Below, in pieces: positions 1 through 13,300 of a stretch of DNA of 64,000 nucleotides. The stretch is from Monosporascus cannonballus (Eukaryota > Ascomycota > Sordariomycetes > Xylariales). The stretch spans positions 186,001 through 250,000 of the forward strand of contig QJNS01000006.1 in NCBI GenBank assembly GCA_004154925.1, given 5' to 3'. A model generated the notes under the pieces. The model was given only the letters and a program-made list of their open reading frames with translations, was not told where the DNA came from and made no database searches. Position 1 is the stretch's first letter, and each line of letters opens with the position of its first letter. Both the position numbers and the translations under genes were made by a program.

Positions 1-2125
1 CGGATTAAGTTCTTTATTTTAGTAATCCCTTTCTGCATTGTGATATAGCTTGTTTATCTGCACTGATCAGGACTAACTCTTTCGACTTTAATTTAATATT
101 TTTTTTATTTTTCAAATTCAAATAAAAACGATTATAGTTAATTTTCAATCTAGCAAATACGTAATTATAATGTCTTCATAACTGCGATAATATAACTCCC
201 GGTCGTAGCAGTATATATCGAGTCTTTTTAATATATTTAATAAAAGTAAAACCTGTTCGGCAATGTTTTTTAGCCGTACAAGTTATTATCATTACGTCGA
301 ATTAATAAAAAGAATAAAATTAACGAAATTTAAAACGTTCTTATAGCTCTAACGTATCTGCTATAACTCGTACGAATAAAAACAATACTAGGTGAACTTT
401 TTTAATTCAATTACTTTTACACTGCTTACATTACAGTAATATAGGCGATAGTTATATTATTTTAACTATAAAGACGTTTAGAATAAAAAACTTATTTAAA
501 ACGAAAATTTTAACTTATTTTTTTAATAGTGCTATCAAATCAGATTTAATTAAAATTTATCTTTAACAGTATATTTTTATTTTATTGTAAATTATTATAA
601 CTATTTTATTACTATATTACTAACAGAAGTTTTAAATATATATATATAAAACTATTATTACGAAACTAGAAGACTTTGTCGTAAAAATTTTTTTTTAAAG
701 CCTAGTATAAATACGTGACAGCTAAATTTTAACTAAACGGTTTTTATCCGTTATAAAATAATCTAGATAATTGAAATAATTAGAATCAAACTATATAAAT
801 TATATAAATCTTTAACGTATTTATTGTAAAGAAATTAAAAATATATGAAATACTACTTTATTTTTCAATATATATTTACTTAATTTCGTGTTTTAATTAT
901 AAACCTAAGTTTATAATTAAACGGACTTTTATTTTAATCAAGATTTGGAAACTGTTTTAACAAATAAGTTATTGAATTATTTTTTGATTTATTATTATGT
1001 ATAAATTAACATCTTATTTCGGATATTATTTATACTTTTACGTAAATATATAACAAATTCGAATCTACATTTTATCTGTTTTTTAGTCTTTTGAAAAACT
1101 ATCGTTTTACCGCTGGATTTTCTAATACATATTAACAGGTATTGTCCGAATTATCGCAATCTATTATGGACGTAAATATCCTTTTATAATAATATCAAAA
1201 ACTGTATAGCTAATTTTGACTAATTTCTTTTTAAAGTCTGGTCGCCTGCTTAAGATATTAACTTTGCCGTTTTCTAAACCTTTTTTATAGATAATAACGA
1301 AATCGAATTTCGCCAATTTCTCTGCGTATTTTAATTATCGTTCTATAAGTTCTCTGGTCGTAATAAAACCGGTAAAATTCTGGTAATCTGTATAAATTTT
1401 AACCTAATGCAAATTTTCTTTTAGAAAATGCCTAAACCTTCGAATAACTACAATAATAGCCATAAATTCCTTATTTGGAAAACCGTAATTAAATTCGGCT
1501 CTTTTCAGTTTGTATAAAAATACGATAAAATATAATTTACTTTAATTATCTCGTTATCCGATTATTACGCATAACGCGTAATCCGAAATATCGGTTTTAA
1601 CTTAACGGGGCATACTGAATTGTATATAATTAATACTGGTTCGTTAATAATCGCTTTCTTAATTTCTTAGAATACCTTTTTTATTTCGGACGTCTATTTA
1701 AAATATTTTTTCTTTATAAGGTTGGTTAGGGGTATAATTATTTTGCTATAGTTTCGAATAAATTTTGCATAAAAATTGACAAATTTAAGAAATACCTGTA
1801 CCTCCTTAATTGTCCTTAGCGTTTGCCATTTTATAATTACAGCGATTTTTTTTAGAGTTTGTTCTGATATATCCTAGAGTGATAATATGTCCTAGATATT
1901 TTATTTTCTATATATGGAATTTATTTTTTCTGCGTTAATAAATAACTTTACGTCTTATAAAGATTGAAAATCTTGTAAATGTATTCTGTATATACTTTTT
2001 CCGTTTCTGAAAAAATAAGAATATCGTCGAAATAACAAATAACAAAAATATCGAGATATTTTTGTAATATATAATTAATTATTCGTTGAAAAATTACTAG
2101 TACGTTCGTAAATTTTATCGGTATA
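1..2125 (-). mobile_element. Ty3/gypsy retrotransposon remnant (copy 1), 3' part of pol
   Basis: RIP-degraded pol on the minus strand that continues beyond the left end of the window. The reverse transcriptase active site is still readable in the minus frame at 2023-2034 as YFDD, in the context CYFDDILIFSETEK. Leftward, around 1480-1610, is the RNase H-like entry region (phrases like PVKLKPIF and KVNYILSYFY with interrupting stops). Integrase would be expected nearer position 1 but I did not resolve it. The copy is cut at 2125 by insertion of copy 2 and resumes at 8841, after the duplicated 5 bases. Many stops; no coding capacity remains. Confidence 0.85.
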
Positions 2126-2528
2126 TATAACGGCTAGGCGGTTTAACCAACTATTACACCTTAAGTCGACGGGTTTATGTTAGCAGGAGTATCGTGGGAA
2201 TCTGAGCAATAAATACAGTAATATGTTACGTCTTATAATACCGGGAATGCCTCATTGCAAACGATTAATATTAATAAATATTGCAAGCTAAAACTATTTA
2301 AACTATGGAAATAATAAGCGTATATATCCTTATTTTGGCTTAAATTACTTAACCGGCTTAAACTCTTAAGTCTCTTAAGTCCCTTAGGCTACTTATTGAC
2401 TTAACCGGCTTAAAGGTGCCAAGCCTTTAAGCCCTTTAAGCCAATCACATGATTTTCTTGGCACGGTTAAGCTTAGGTGCCCAAGTTCTCCGACCGTTTA
2501 AGGAAGCCAAAATCTTTAGATTATAATA
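2126..2528 (-). repeat. 3' LTR of gypsy copy 2
   Basis: 403 bp and alignable end to end with 8433-8835. Its first ~170 bases are the reverse complement of the U5/R part of the LTRs at 17,860 and 41,995. The remainder (U3) is of a different subtype, rich in short CTTAAG/GGCTTAA-type motifs. Confidence 0.88.
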
Positions 2529-5500
2529 TGATCTTTTCCTTTTTAAAATCTTTATCCCTAAAGATTATTTTGTTTATTTATTAATTTTGATAAAAAATCT
2601 TTCCTTTTTTATATTTATTATATCGGGTTATATCGAAAAATTCTGTTCCCGTAAATATATTAATACTTTTATCCTTACAAAATGCATTATACTGCTAGGT
2701 TTTATTATACTTTAAAATTTTTTTTTATTTTCGTTATCATTTTATTAGCATATCCTACAAAACGTACCGTAATTTTGGGAAATACGCCCGTTATACGCAA
2801 TACGATAATCTTTATAATTTATTTGCTTTTTCGGAATTTAAATATAAAAAATTCCTTAATAAGAAAAACCGTTCAAAACGTAAAAAAAACAGGCCCGTAA
2901 AGTTTTCGTAATATAATAAATAAATTAAATCGTTCGCAAAAATAACGGAAATTATTTCGCCGTTATGGAATTAAATTATTTCGTTATAATGTTTAAGGTA
3001 CAAAAGCAATAAAAAAATTTAAACGTTTTGAAAAAGAACAAAAATAGCTAAAGGCCGCCATTACGGCTACCATATTAACACAGGCCACGGCCGACTGGCC
3101 TAATATCCCGGCTATTAATTGATTAACTATTAACTATGACATACTCGTTGTGACCGGTAAAAATTCTTTAACAGGTACTAGGCACCAATAAGGTTTTTAA
3201 CAGGTTCCTAAGTATTTTCAGAATTTAAGTACCTTTTTTACTTAATTAGATACTAAATAAATTCGTTTTGTTTTTATATATTAAAAACCTTTTTTATTTC
3301 GTATATTTATTTATTTTCTACTTTTATATTATTTTATACCGTATATATTGTAATTATATTTATTATTAATTCGAATAAAAAATATAAGAAATTAAATACA
3401 ATTTAAGTTTTAATCAAAATTCCAATTAAAAATTATTTCTTAAGATTTTTTTGGCGATTTTGTATAAACCGATATATTTGAAAGCAAGTTTCTTGCTAAA
3501 TCTTTTTATTTAAATACTTTTTATAACAAAAAAAATATTTTTCCTTTTTCGAAAGTTAATTTTTTTAACCTTTTTTAATTATAATACTTATTTATTTAAT
3601 TCCGTACAAATTCTAATTTTATTTTTATTTCTTAATATATGTATTATAATTATATTAACCTACAAATTATTTTGATATTAATTAAACCGTCGTTACGTAT
3701 TTTTTTATAAACCTTTGGAATAAAACCAAAATTTACATTTTTTAATATTATCTTAATATTTTCATAATAATTAATATTATAAACTAATTATAGGATTAAT
3801 AGTTTTTCAACTTAATTATTTTATTTATAATTAATATAATATCGCAAATAAAGTTTTAAAATTTAATGTATATATTTTATTTATTTATTTACTTATAATT
3901 TAAATATCTTAAATAATGTATATTTTATATCGATTTATATTATTAAACTTTGCCAAAATTTAGATACGAAAATTAATCCTTTATTTAATATAATTTTTAT
4001 TAATAATTCGTGGATATTTAAAATATGTTTAAAAATCTATATTAATTATTCGGTATTTGTATTTTCGTAATATAATAAAAAATAGAAAACTTTCGTACAT
4101 CGGTCGACGATTACGAAAATATTATCGTAATATATTTTCGTAACTGGATTTTTTAATATAAGAAATGTAATAATAAGGTTAAATATAATTAAATACTATA
4201 ATAATTTTATAATTAATAATAATTATAATTTTTCATATAGTTTCTATTGTCGAATTTTTGCTTTAGCGTAAATATTATATTATTATTTGATTTTCTATAT
4301 TATTACAGTAATTTTAAAAAAAGAATATATGTATTAAAATGTTTTTAAAGTTTTATAAATTCTTAAATATTTATATAATTTATATTTGTATATTTTGTAT
4401 ATTACATCCTTTTAGTATTTTTTTAAAACTGATATTTTACTTATTTTCTGGTTTTTTAGAAAATTATCGTTTTATTATTAAATTTTTTAATATATATTAA
4501 AAGGTATTACTTAAAGAATTATAATTTATCGTAAGCGTAAATATCTTTTTATAATAATATTAAAAATTATATAATTAATTTTAATTAATTTTTTTTAAAA
4601 ATTGCGGTCGTTTGCTTAAAGTATTTATTTTACCGTTTTTTAATCCTTTTTTATAAATAATAACGAAATCGAAATTCGCCAATTTTTTACATATTAAAAT
4701 TATTATTCTGTAAATTCCTTAATTGTAATAAATTAGGTAAAAGTTTAATAATCCGTATAAATTTTAATTTAATTCAAATTTTCTTTTAAGAAATACGTAA
4801 ATTCTAAAAATGCCATAATAATAACCGTAAAACCCTTATTTAAAATGCCGTAATTAAATTTGGCTTTATTTAATTTATACGAAAAAAAATATAATAAAAT
4901 ATAATTTACCTTAATTATTTCGTTATCCGATAATTACTTTTAATACGTAATCCGAAATATTGGTTTTTAACTTAACGGGGTAATTCAAATCGTACATAAT
5001 TAATATAACTTCGTTAATAATTACATTTTTAATATCTTAAAATATCTTTTCGATATTTAATATTTATTTAAATTCTTTTTTTTCGTAAAACTTATTAAAA
5101 ATATAGTTATTTTATTAAAATTTCGAATAAATTTCCTATAATAATTAGCAAACCTGAAAAATACCTATTCCTCCTTAATTATTATTGACGTTTATTATTT
5201 TATAACTGCAACGATTTTCTTAAGGTCTATTGTAATATATCCTGAAATAATAATATATTCCCGATATTCCACTTTTTATATATAAAATTAACTTTTTTTT
5301 TGTATTAACACATAATTTTGCGTCCTATAAAACTTAAAAAATTTTATAAACATATTTTGTATATACTTTTTCTATTTCGAAAAAGATAAAAATATTATTA
5401 AAATAACAAATAACGAAAATATTAAAGTATTTTCGTAATATGCAATTGATTGTTTACTAAAAAATGCTAATACGTTTATAAATCTTATTAATATAATTAA

Positions 5501-8432
5501 ATACTTAAATAATCTATATTTTGTCTTTAAAAATTATTTTTTATTTATATTTTTTTTAATTCTAATAAGCTTATCTTTATTTTTAAGATTAAACGTTATA
5601 AATTATTTGACTCCGTAAAATCGGTTTTTATTTTTACAATTAGGTGTAATAATATTTAATCTTTAATAATAATATCGTTCAATTACTAATAATTAACTAT
5701 AAGTCGTAATTTTTCGTTCTTTTTCGGTATAAAAAATATTAGATAACCTATTAGTAATTTCGAAAATCAAATTTATTTTTTCTATAATCGATTTTTCAGA
5801 TATTTTCTAAAAATGTATAATTCGTTTTCATTAAAGTTATAAATAAGGTAAAACTTTATCGAAAATCCTTTTTTAAAAAATTACTTATATTTATAATATT
5901 ATAGTAACATATTAATTAGATTTTCTAATTTTTATAGTTATTATTTTCTTTGTTTTAAATCGTTATTTAATTATTTTAGTTTTGCTTTAATAATAATAAC
6001 AATACGTCGTACCTTTTTTTAGCACCTATTTTTTTTATATCTTATTCTTTTAAGTAATAAGATATTTATTATATTCTTATACTTATATTCGTTATTACTA
6101 TTTATTAAATATTAAGATTTTAATTTTTTCTTTTTTTATTTATTAATAACTATAAAATAAATTTTATTTAACCAATCCCTTTATCAATTAAAATTTTATA
6201 CTAACGTATCCATAGTAATCCTAAAATCATATCGTAATTCCTAAATAAAACGATATTAAAATTAACCATTTAATCTTATCCTTTAATAAAATCTTAAGGT
6301 AATCAATTTTGCATATAATTTTTCCGTTATCGTAAACGAATTCCTAATTTTGAATGTTTATTACTATATTAAATTTTAACTTATATATCTATAACTATCT
6401 AAGTTTATTAATTATATCCGGTATAATATAATTCCCGCCTCAAGCTTCGTAATTTATTATTACGATATATTAATATATTTCGATTCGTATATCCAGAATA
6501 ATAAGGTCGTTAACGTTTTTTATTATCGCATTTAAAACCCTTTTTAGAAATACCTTTTGATTTTTTTATGTTTCGTTATCCTGCGGCTTTTTTATAAATA
6601 ACCTTTTTTCTAAATTTGTATTCGAATTTATTAAGTTTTACTTATATTTTTTTTATTTAATACGTTAAGCTGCAATACTTGTCGTTATTATCGGCATATT
6701 GTTCTTTCGAGCTATATTAATTATTTCTGATTTTTTATAGTTTTTCCTCTTATTAAATAAATTATTTTCTTATATTCGCAATTATATCCCATTATATATT
6801 ATCCTAATTGTCATTTTAAAAATCTTTTATAAATTAACGTATTTTTTCCTTAATAACCTTTTTTTCTAGGGATCTGTAATAAATACTAATTAAAAATAAA
6901 AATCCGTCATAATCTTTTAGCAATATTTTTTTACCGTACGTTAAATTAATATTTTTCCATTTAATAATTATATTATCTATAATAACAAAAAAGATTTTCT
7001 TACGGGCAATATTACCTTTTAAATTAACTTTTTACTTCGGCCAGCTACTAAATAATTCCTAGGGCTATATTTCAAAAATATCAATATTATTATTTATCGT
7101 TTTTATTATTTCCGATACAATTTGAAAAATCGATTTCTTCATAATATATACGAGTAATTCGTTTATAAATATATTATTTTTATTTTTTAAAATCGGGATA
7201 TTTTTGTTATCGACAATATATAGCATATATTTTGCTTTATTAATCGGGGATTTCAAAATAATTTGTTTTATCTGATTTTAATATTTCTATAATTATCCTT
7301 ATAATACCTTTTATCGTATTCGTAATATTTATTAAGCTAACTTTCTGGCTTTTCGCATTTTTCGTTAAATTTCTTCTTATAATAATCTCGATTAAACTTT
7401 TTATTATAAACATAATATATATTTAGTTTAAATTATATTAATAGCTTTGTTATCGTTTCTTTAATTATTTTTAAAATATTCTTCCGATATAAAGATTTAA
7501 TTATCTTACCGTAATTTTTTAAATCCTTTATATTTATAAATTTTATATTTTATTTTGTCATAGTTAAAGTACTTAATTTGGTTCTAATCTTATTTATAAA
7601 TAATGCCGAATTCCATAAGTCCTAACGTAGTTCCGTAAGAAATAAAGGGTACGTCTTATTTTCTCCCCCGGTTAAACCTATTATATTCCGAATATAAAAC
7701 GTATTATCTTTTTTTTCTTATTATTTTTTAAATTATTAATTACTAATCTTAATTATTTATACAATATACCGATCTAACGTAATTAATCGTTTAACTCGAA
7801 TAATTCTATATTTTATATTATCTTTTAACTTTTTATAAAATATATTAATAAGGATATTAACTTTATTATTTCCTTATCTTATCTTAGGCGCAAAATCTTT
7901 AAAAGTTATAATATATTTAAATACGGGTCTTTTCTATTAAAATTGCAGAAATTATTAAGCTGTAAATCGTTTTTCGTTCGGATTACCGAAATTATTATAC
8001 ACTTTATTTTCGAAATTAATATAAAATAAAAAAATCTTATTAATAAAATTTTTTTATCCAACTTTTTTACTTCCAGGAAACTTTTTATAATGGGATTAAA
8101 TTAATTAACCACATTTTTATTACGCATACCTTTATTACTAAAACTATATCCATTAAATCGTTAAGGTCCAAAAAACGAAAGTAAATTCGTATCTAAATTA
8201 AAAAGATTTAAAAGTTATCCTTTTTATCGTAAGGTTCCGGTTTTTTAGGTTTTATACGGGCAAAAAAAATTTAAGTAAATAACGTAGCCTTAAATTCTCG
8301 AACTTCTTTTTCCAATTCCCGAATTCGAGCCTAAAACTACTAAATAAAAACTTTTTAAACGTTAATCGATATTTTAACAATAATAAATATTATTTAAAGT
8401 TTAACGGTATTATTAAATAAAAGCTTATAACG

Positions 8433-8835
8433 TATAACGGCTGAACGATTTAACCAATTATTAAACCTTAAATTACCAAATTTATATTATCAGGAATATT
8501 ATAAAAATTTAAATAATAAATATAATAATATATTACGTTTCGTAATACCGGAAATACCTTATTACAAGCGATTAATATTAATATATGTTATAAACTAAAG
8601 TTATCTAAATTATGAAAATAATAAACATATATATCCTTATTTTGGCTTAAACTATTTAACCGGTTCAAACCCTTAAGCCCCTTAAGCCCCTTAAACCACC
8701 TACTAGCTTAACCGGCTCAAAGGTGCCAAACCTTTAAGCCCTTTAAGCCAATCACGTGATCTTCTTAGCACGGTCGGGCTTGGGTGCCCAAGCTCTCCGA
8801 CCGTTTGGGGAAGCCAAGATCGTTAGGTTATAACA
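8433..8835 (-). repeat. 5' LTR of gypsy copy 2
   Basis: Direct repeat of 2126-2528, same length. On the minus strand it begins TGTTATAACCTAACG and ends with a RIP-altered CACA. It is less mutated than its partner in the U3 half: GC-rich words such as CACGGTCGGGCTTGGG survive here but not in the 3' LTR. Confidence 0.88.
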
Positions 8836-9196
8836 GTATAACTAAGTACTTAAATAGTTCGTATTTCGTTTTAAAGGTTATTTTTTATTCGTATCCCTTT
8901 TTAATTTTAATAAGGTTGTATTTATTTTTAAGGTTAAATATTATAATTTATTTGGCTCCGCAAAATCGGTTTTTTCTTTCTGTATTTAAAATTAATAATA
9001 TTCTATCTTTAACAGTAATATCGTTTAGTTATCGATAATTAATTATAAGTCGTAACTTTCCGTTTTTTTTGATATAAAGAATATTAGATATTCTACTAGT
9101 CACTTCGAAAGTCGAATTTATCTTTTCTGTAACCGATCTTCTAAATACTTTTTAAAAATGCGTAGTTCGTTTCTGCAAAGATGATAAATAAAGTTA
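8836..9196 (-). mobile_element. Continuation of gypsy copy 1 after the nested insertion
   Basis: Starts with the second GTATA duplicate and aligns with 5490-5850 of copy 2 (for example the shared stretch with CTCCGTAAAATCGG / CTCCGCAAAATCGG). It represents the RT/protease region of copy 1. The alignment to copy 2 stops at about 9196, where the inverted helicase-type repeat begins. An 84-codon plus-strand open frame at 8784-9038 runs across the LTR junction and is not a gene. Confidence 0.8.
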
Positions 9197-10330
9197 CCTC
9201 AGCTAGCTCAGGCCTTCCTAGCTCGTTTTCCCAATTTCTTCAAAGTTACTTAAGTACCGTTCCATAACGCTAAATATTAACCAATCAAATCCCAAATCCC
9301 CATAACGAATCCGCAAGGCCTAAGTTATAATTACGTAAAAACGGTTTCGTTTAATATATATATTTTTTGAAGAAAAAGAAAATCTATAATAACTTAATAA
9401 TAAAATATTTTTTTATAAATATATATATATATATATTGTTATTTTTCCTATAACTTATTATGAATATTATTTTAATCTTAAGTAAAACCTATTTATTATT
9501 TTTAAACCGTAATATATATAATAATTGTAACCCGAATCCGTTATAATATTATCCCTTTTTTCAAAATACGATAAATCCGAATTTTTTTCAGTTTTACCGA
9601 GCTACGCTTTTAAAACAAAATATATATACGCATATCTTAAATTTTTGGCATTAATATAAAAAAATAATCATAATATTTAAAAACTTTATTTATAATTTAT
9701 TTCTTTATAACGATTTAGGCCGAATTATTAATTTGATTATTTGGATTAACTAATTAATTAAAGTTTTTTAAAAAAAATAAATACGTAAAAAGTTATTAAA
9801 ATACGAAAATTAATAAAGAATATCTAATTCCGGCTAATTAGAACCCCATTATACTCAAATACCATAATATATTATATAGAAAACTTATAATTTTTATAAA
9901 AAAGCCTTAATTTCGTTACTCGTTAAAAAAATATTATTTTAAATTAAAATAATTTATATCATTTTAAACGAAAATTAATATTTTATAAAAATATTTGTCC
10001 TTAATTAATTCAACCTTTTAAATTAAATAATTATACAATATAAAATAAAAACAAAACGGTTTTATAATAATAATAATCCGGATATTTTTATATATTTCTT
10101 TTATAATCGTAATTATTATAATTAAAATAATTTCTTAAATTAACGGCAATTATTTACCTTATTTATAAGATAAGTTTTTATTATTTTCGGATTTAGTACA
10201 AAATAATATTAATATATTAAAAAAAATTAAATATTTGCGAAGCTTATTATATATTAAATAAAAATATAATTCGATTAACTGAAAAAATTAAGATAACTGT
10301 ATTAATTTGTTTATAATCATATAATTTTAA
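9197..10330 (-). mobile_element. Helicase-type repeat, inverted copy (3' portion recognised)
   Basis: Read on the minus strand, this matches the plus strand of 38,850-39,893 over its whole length. The best-kept part is its terminus (9197-9370, matching 39,755-39,893), still near-normal in base composition. Further in, blocks around 9540-9650, 9890-10,010 and 10,010-10,230 line up with 39,450, 39,100 and 38,950. It is inserted in gypsy copy 1. Beyond about 10,330 I could not follow the similarity by eye, so the distal end of this copy is unknown. Confidence 0.75.
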
Positions 10331-13300
10331 TTATAATAAATTATGTTTTACCATTAAATATTATAAGGCGATATTATATTTTAATATAATAATTTTAATA
10401 TTTAAAATTATATTCGTAATACTACGTTTTAATATAATACCGTTGTACGGAATATTATTACCGCTTTTATTCGTTATTATAGCCTTATTTTTAAAAAAAA
10501 GTTAAAATAATTTATATTTTAGCTTAATTAATGTTACAAAATAAAATATTTCTATAATATATTATAATAATATTTAATATCGCCTAATATTTCATATTAA
10601 TTCGTAATTAATATCATCCGGATTTTATTCTTAATTTTTATTTATATATTTTATAAATATAATAAATAAGATTTTCCGGGTTTTCCCAAATTAAAATATA
10701 TTTCGTATAATAAACGCCGTTTAATTTTATTAGGTATAATTAACGAAAATAAAAGTATTATCGATAATACCTATAACATTTATGGAAAGCTTTTTTAAAA
10801 GATATATAAATCTTGAAAAAAATAATTCTATCAGTTTTTAAAACGTTTTTATTGTATTTATAAAAATCAAAAAATAATTAATTATATTCGGAAAATATAG
10901 GCTAATTAAATCGAAATAACTAATTTATACGATAAAAACGGTAATTTCTTTTTATTTTTACTTTATTTTATATATAAATAAACTTTTTAATTATATTTAT
11001 ACGTACTTATTAACCCGATAATATAACCGATATATATAAAACATAAGTAACTTTAAAAACGAATCGTTAATCTTTAAATAAAATAACGTAATTATATTAA
11101 GAATTATCGAAATTTTACCTTTTCGAACCCTTTATTTTTTATATATATAATATTTATATATTCGTAATGTTTTTATCAGAATTACGTATCTAATACGAAT
11201 TATGTATAACAAAAATATTTAATATATATAAAACTTCCCGGAATATCTCGATGGAAAATATTTTTTCGAAAACCAAACTTATCGAATTTATAAAATATAT
11301 ATACTTTTGGTTAACAGTCGCCAAATTTGAATCTATTACATATAACAAAATTTTTAAATATCTTAATCATACCGGATAAATACGGAAAATATTATAAGGG
11401 TTTAAATAAAACCTATTAATAAATAAAGATTTTTCCGACGAAAATCTTTTATAATTATTTATTAATAATACGTTACGTAATAATAAAAATAATATAACAA
11501 ATAATTCGGAAATAATGTTTTTATATTATTTTTTAAACGGCGTAATTTTAATTAAAATGTACTAAATAAAACTTTTTTATCGAATAATTACGGAATCGGA
11601 AATATTTTTAATATAACTGATATTTCATAATGCGATAACTTTTTTAACCCTATTAAAAATAGTAATTAATTATTAATTAATCCCATTTTTATTAATAAAG
11701 AATTTCGAAATTATTATCGTTTTTTTTAAAAGCCCAGATTTATTTATATTTTTCGTATAATATATAATATAACGACGTTAATTATATTAGGCGACTAATA
11801 CCGATATTATTATTTTTATAAAGCGAATTAATTTAATTACGGTCAAAAAATTCTTTATTTTAATTGGATATCATGTCCTATAATATCAAATTAAGTATTT
11901 ATTAATTTAACCTTAACATTAAATTTAATTCCGATAAACTTTAAGAAAAAAATATAAAAAATATTTAATCGAAAAAAAATATATATTATAATTTAAAGCT
12001 TATTAGCAAATTCCGCGAGTCGAAAAATAATATATATAATGTTAATATTATTTTTTTCCGAAATTCGTTTTTAATTAAATATTATATATCTTTATAATAT
12101 AAATTTTATACCCGTGATACTTTTTTGCGAAATAAGCATTACGTTATTTAGGACTTTCATAACGAAATATTTAAATGCGCTTATTTTCTGCTTCGGAATT
12201 TTTAGCTTATTAAAAAATATCCGTTTCGGATTGACAAAAACGGCTAAGATTCCGAAAATATTTTAATTACGGGCCATAAAATTATAAAAATTAGATTTAT
12301 CGATTTTAATAATACCGTACTTATTATTAACGATATAAGTAAGCTTAATTAATTAAATACGATAAAAAACGAAATTTAACTTATAAATAACCTTAATATA
12401 ATTACCTAAAAAGCTTTTAATATCGAATTTATTAAGGATAATTTGGTTTCGGATAATCGTAATATCTTATATACGGAAAAAGATTATGAGCTTATGGTAC
12501 AAATTTTCGATAACTTAATTAATAATCCTGATTAAGGCGGTCTATTATCGTTTTCGTTATCGTTATATAAATAAAATAAAGATTTATTAAACGAAAACGA
12601 ACCGTAAATATAATTCTTTATTTTTTTATTACTTTAAATTTTTTTATAAATAATAATATATTTATATTATAATTTTAATATTAATATACTTTTGTTATTT
12701 ACGTAATCCTAATTAATTAATTTTAAAATTATTTTATATATTATAATAATTACTTAATCGTTATATTAACGTAATTAATTTATTTTCGGTCATAAAATTA
12801 CCGACAAAAAGATAATATTTTACGATATAATATATGGCATAATTATTAACAAAATTAATATAGTTAATTAGGTTAATAGTTTACGTAATTTTAATTAATT
12901 ATATTTTATTTAAACGTTTTATTTTTTGTAAAACTATATAAAAATATCGTATTACTTATAATTAAATATAACACATAATTTCGGATTAACCCATATACTT
13001 TATTTATAACTAATTTATTACCTAATATTTTTAAATACTTTTTGAAATTTTGTTTTTTTTTCCTTTTGTTTTTTTTTCGCGCATTATTATAACTTATATA
13101 TTAAAAATGCTTTTTACGTTTTTAAGTCTCAAAATTTTATTTGTTTTAAGCGCAATATTTGCGTTTAAGGTTTTTTTCAAAATCTTTATTCGGATTATAT
13201 AAATATTTTTTCCATATTTTTATACGTAATTTATATATTTATGAACTGCATAATTCCGTAAATTAAAATATCTATAATATAATTATATAATATATATTTT

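Larger units (their letters stand above)
2126..8835 (-). mobile_element. Complete but RIP-degraded Ty3/gypsy element (copy 2) nested in copy 1
   Basis: A 6,710-bp element bounded by two LTRs of 403 bp each (2126-2528 and 8433-8835), in reverse orientation. It is flanked by the perfect 5-bp target duplication GTATA (2121-2125 and 8836-8840). A polypurine tract on the minus strand (about 2532-2548) lies next to the 3' LTR. The RT active site at 5394-5405 reads YFNN instead of YFDD, so both catalytic aspartates are lost. Gag/protease would lie at about 5500-8400 and integrase at about 2600-4500, consistent with order and length, but stops are dense throughout. The flanking copy-1 sequence joins up when this element is removed (it matches 5460-5520 of copy 2), which confirms the insertion. 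Confidence 0.92.
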
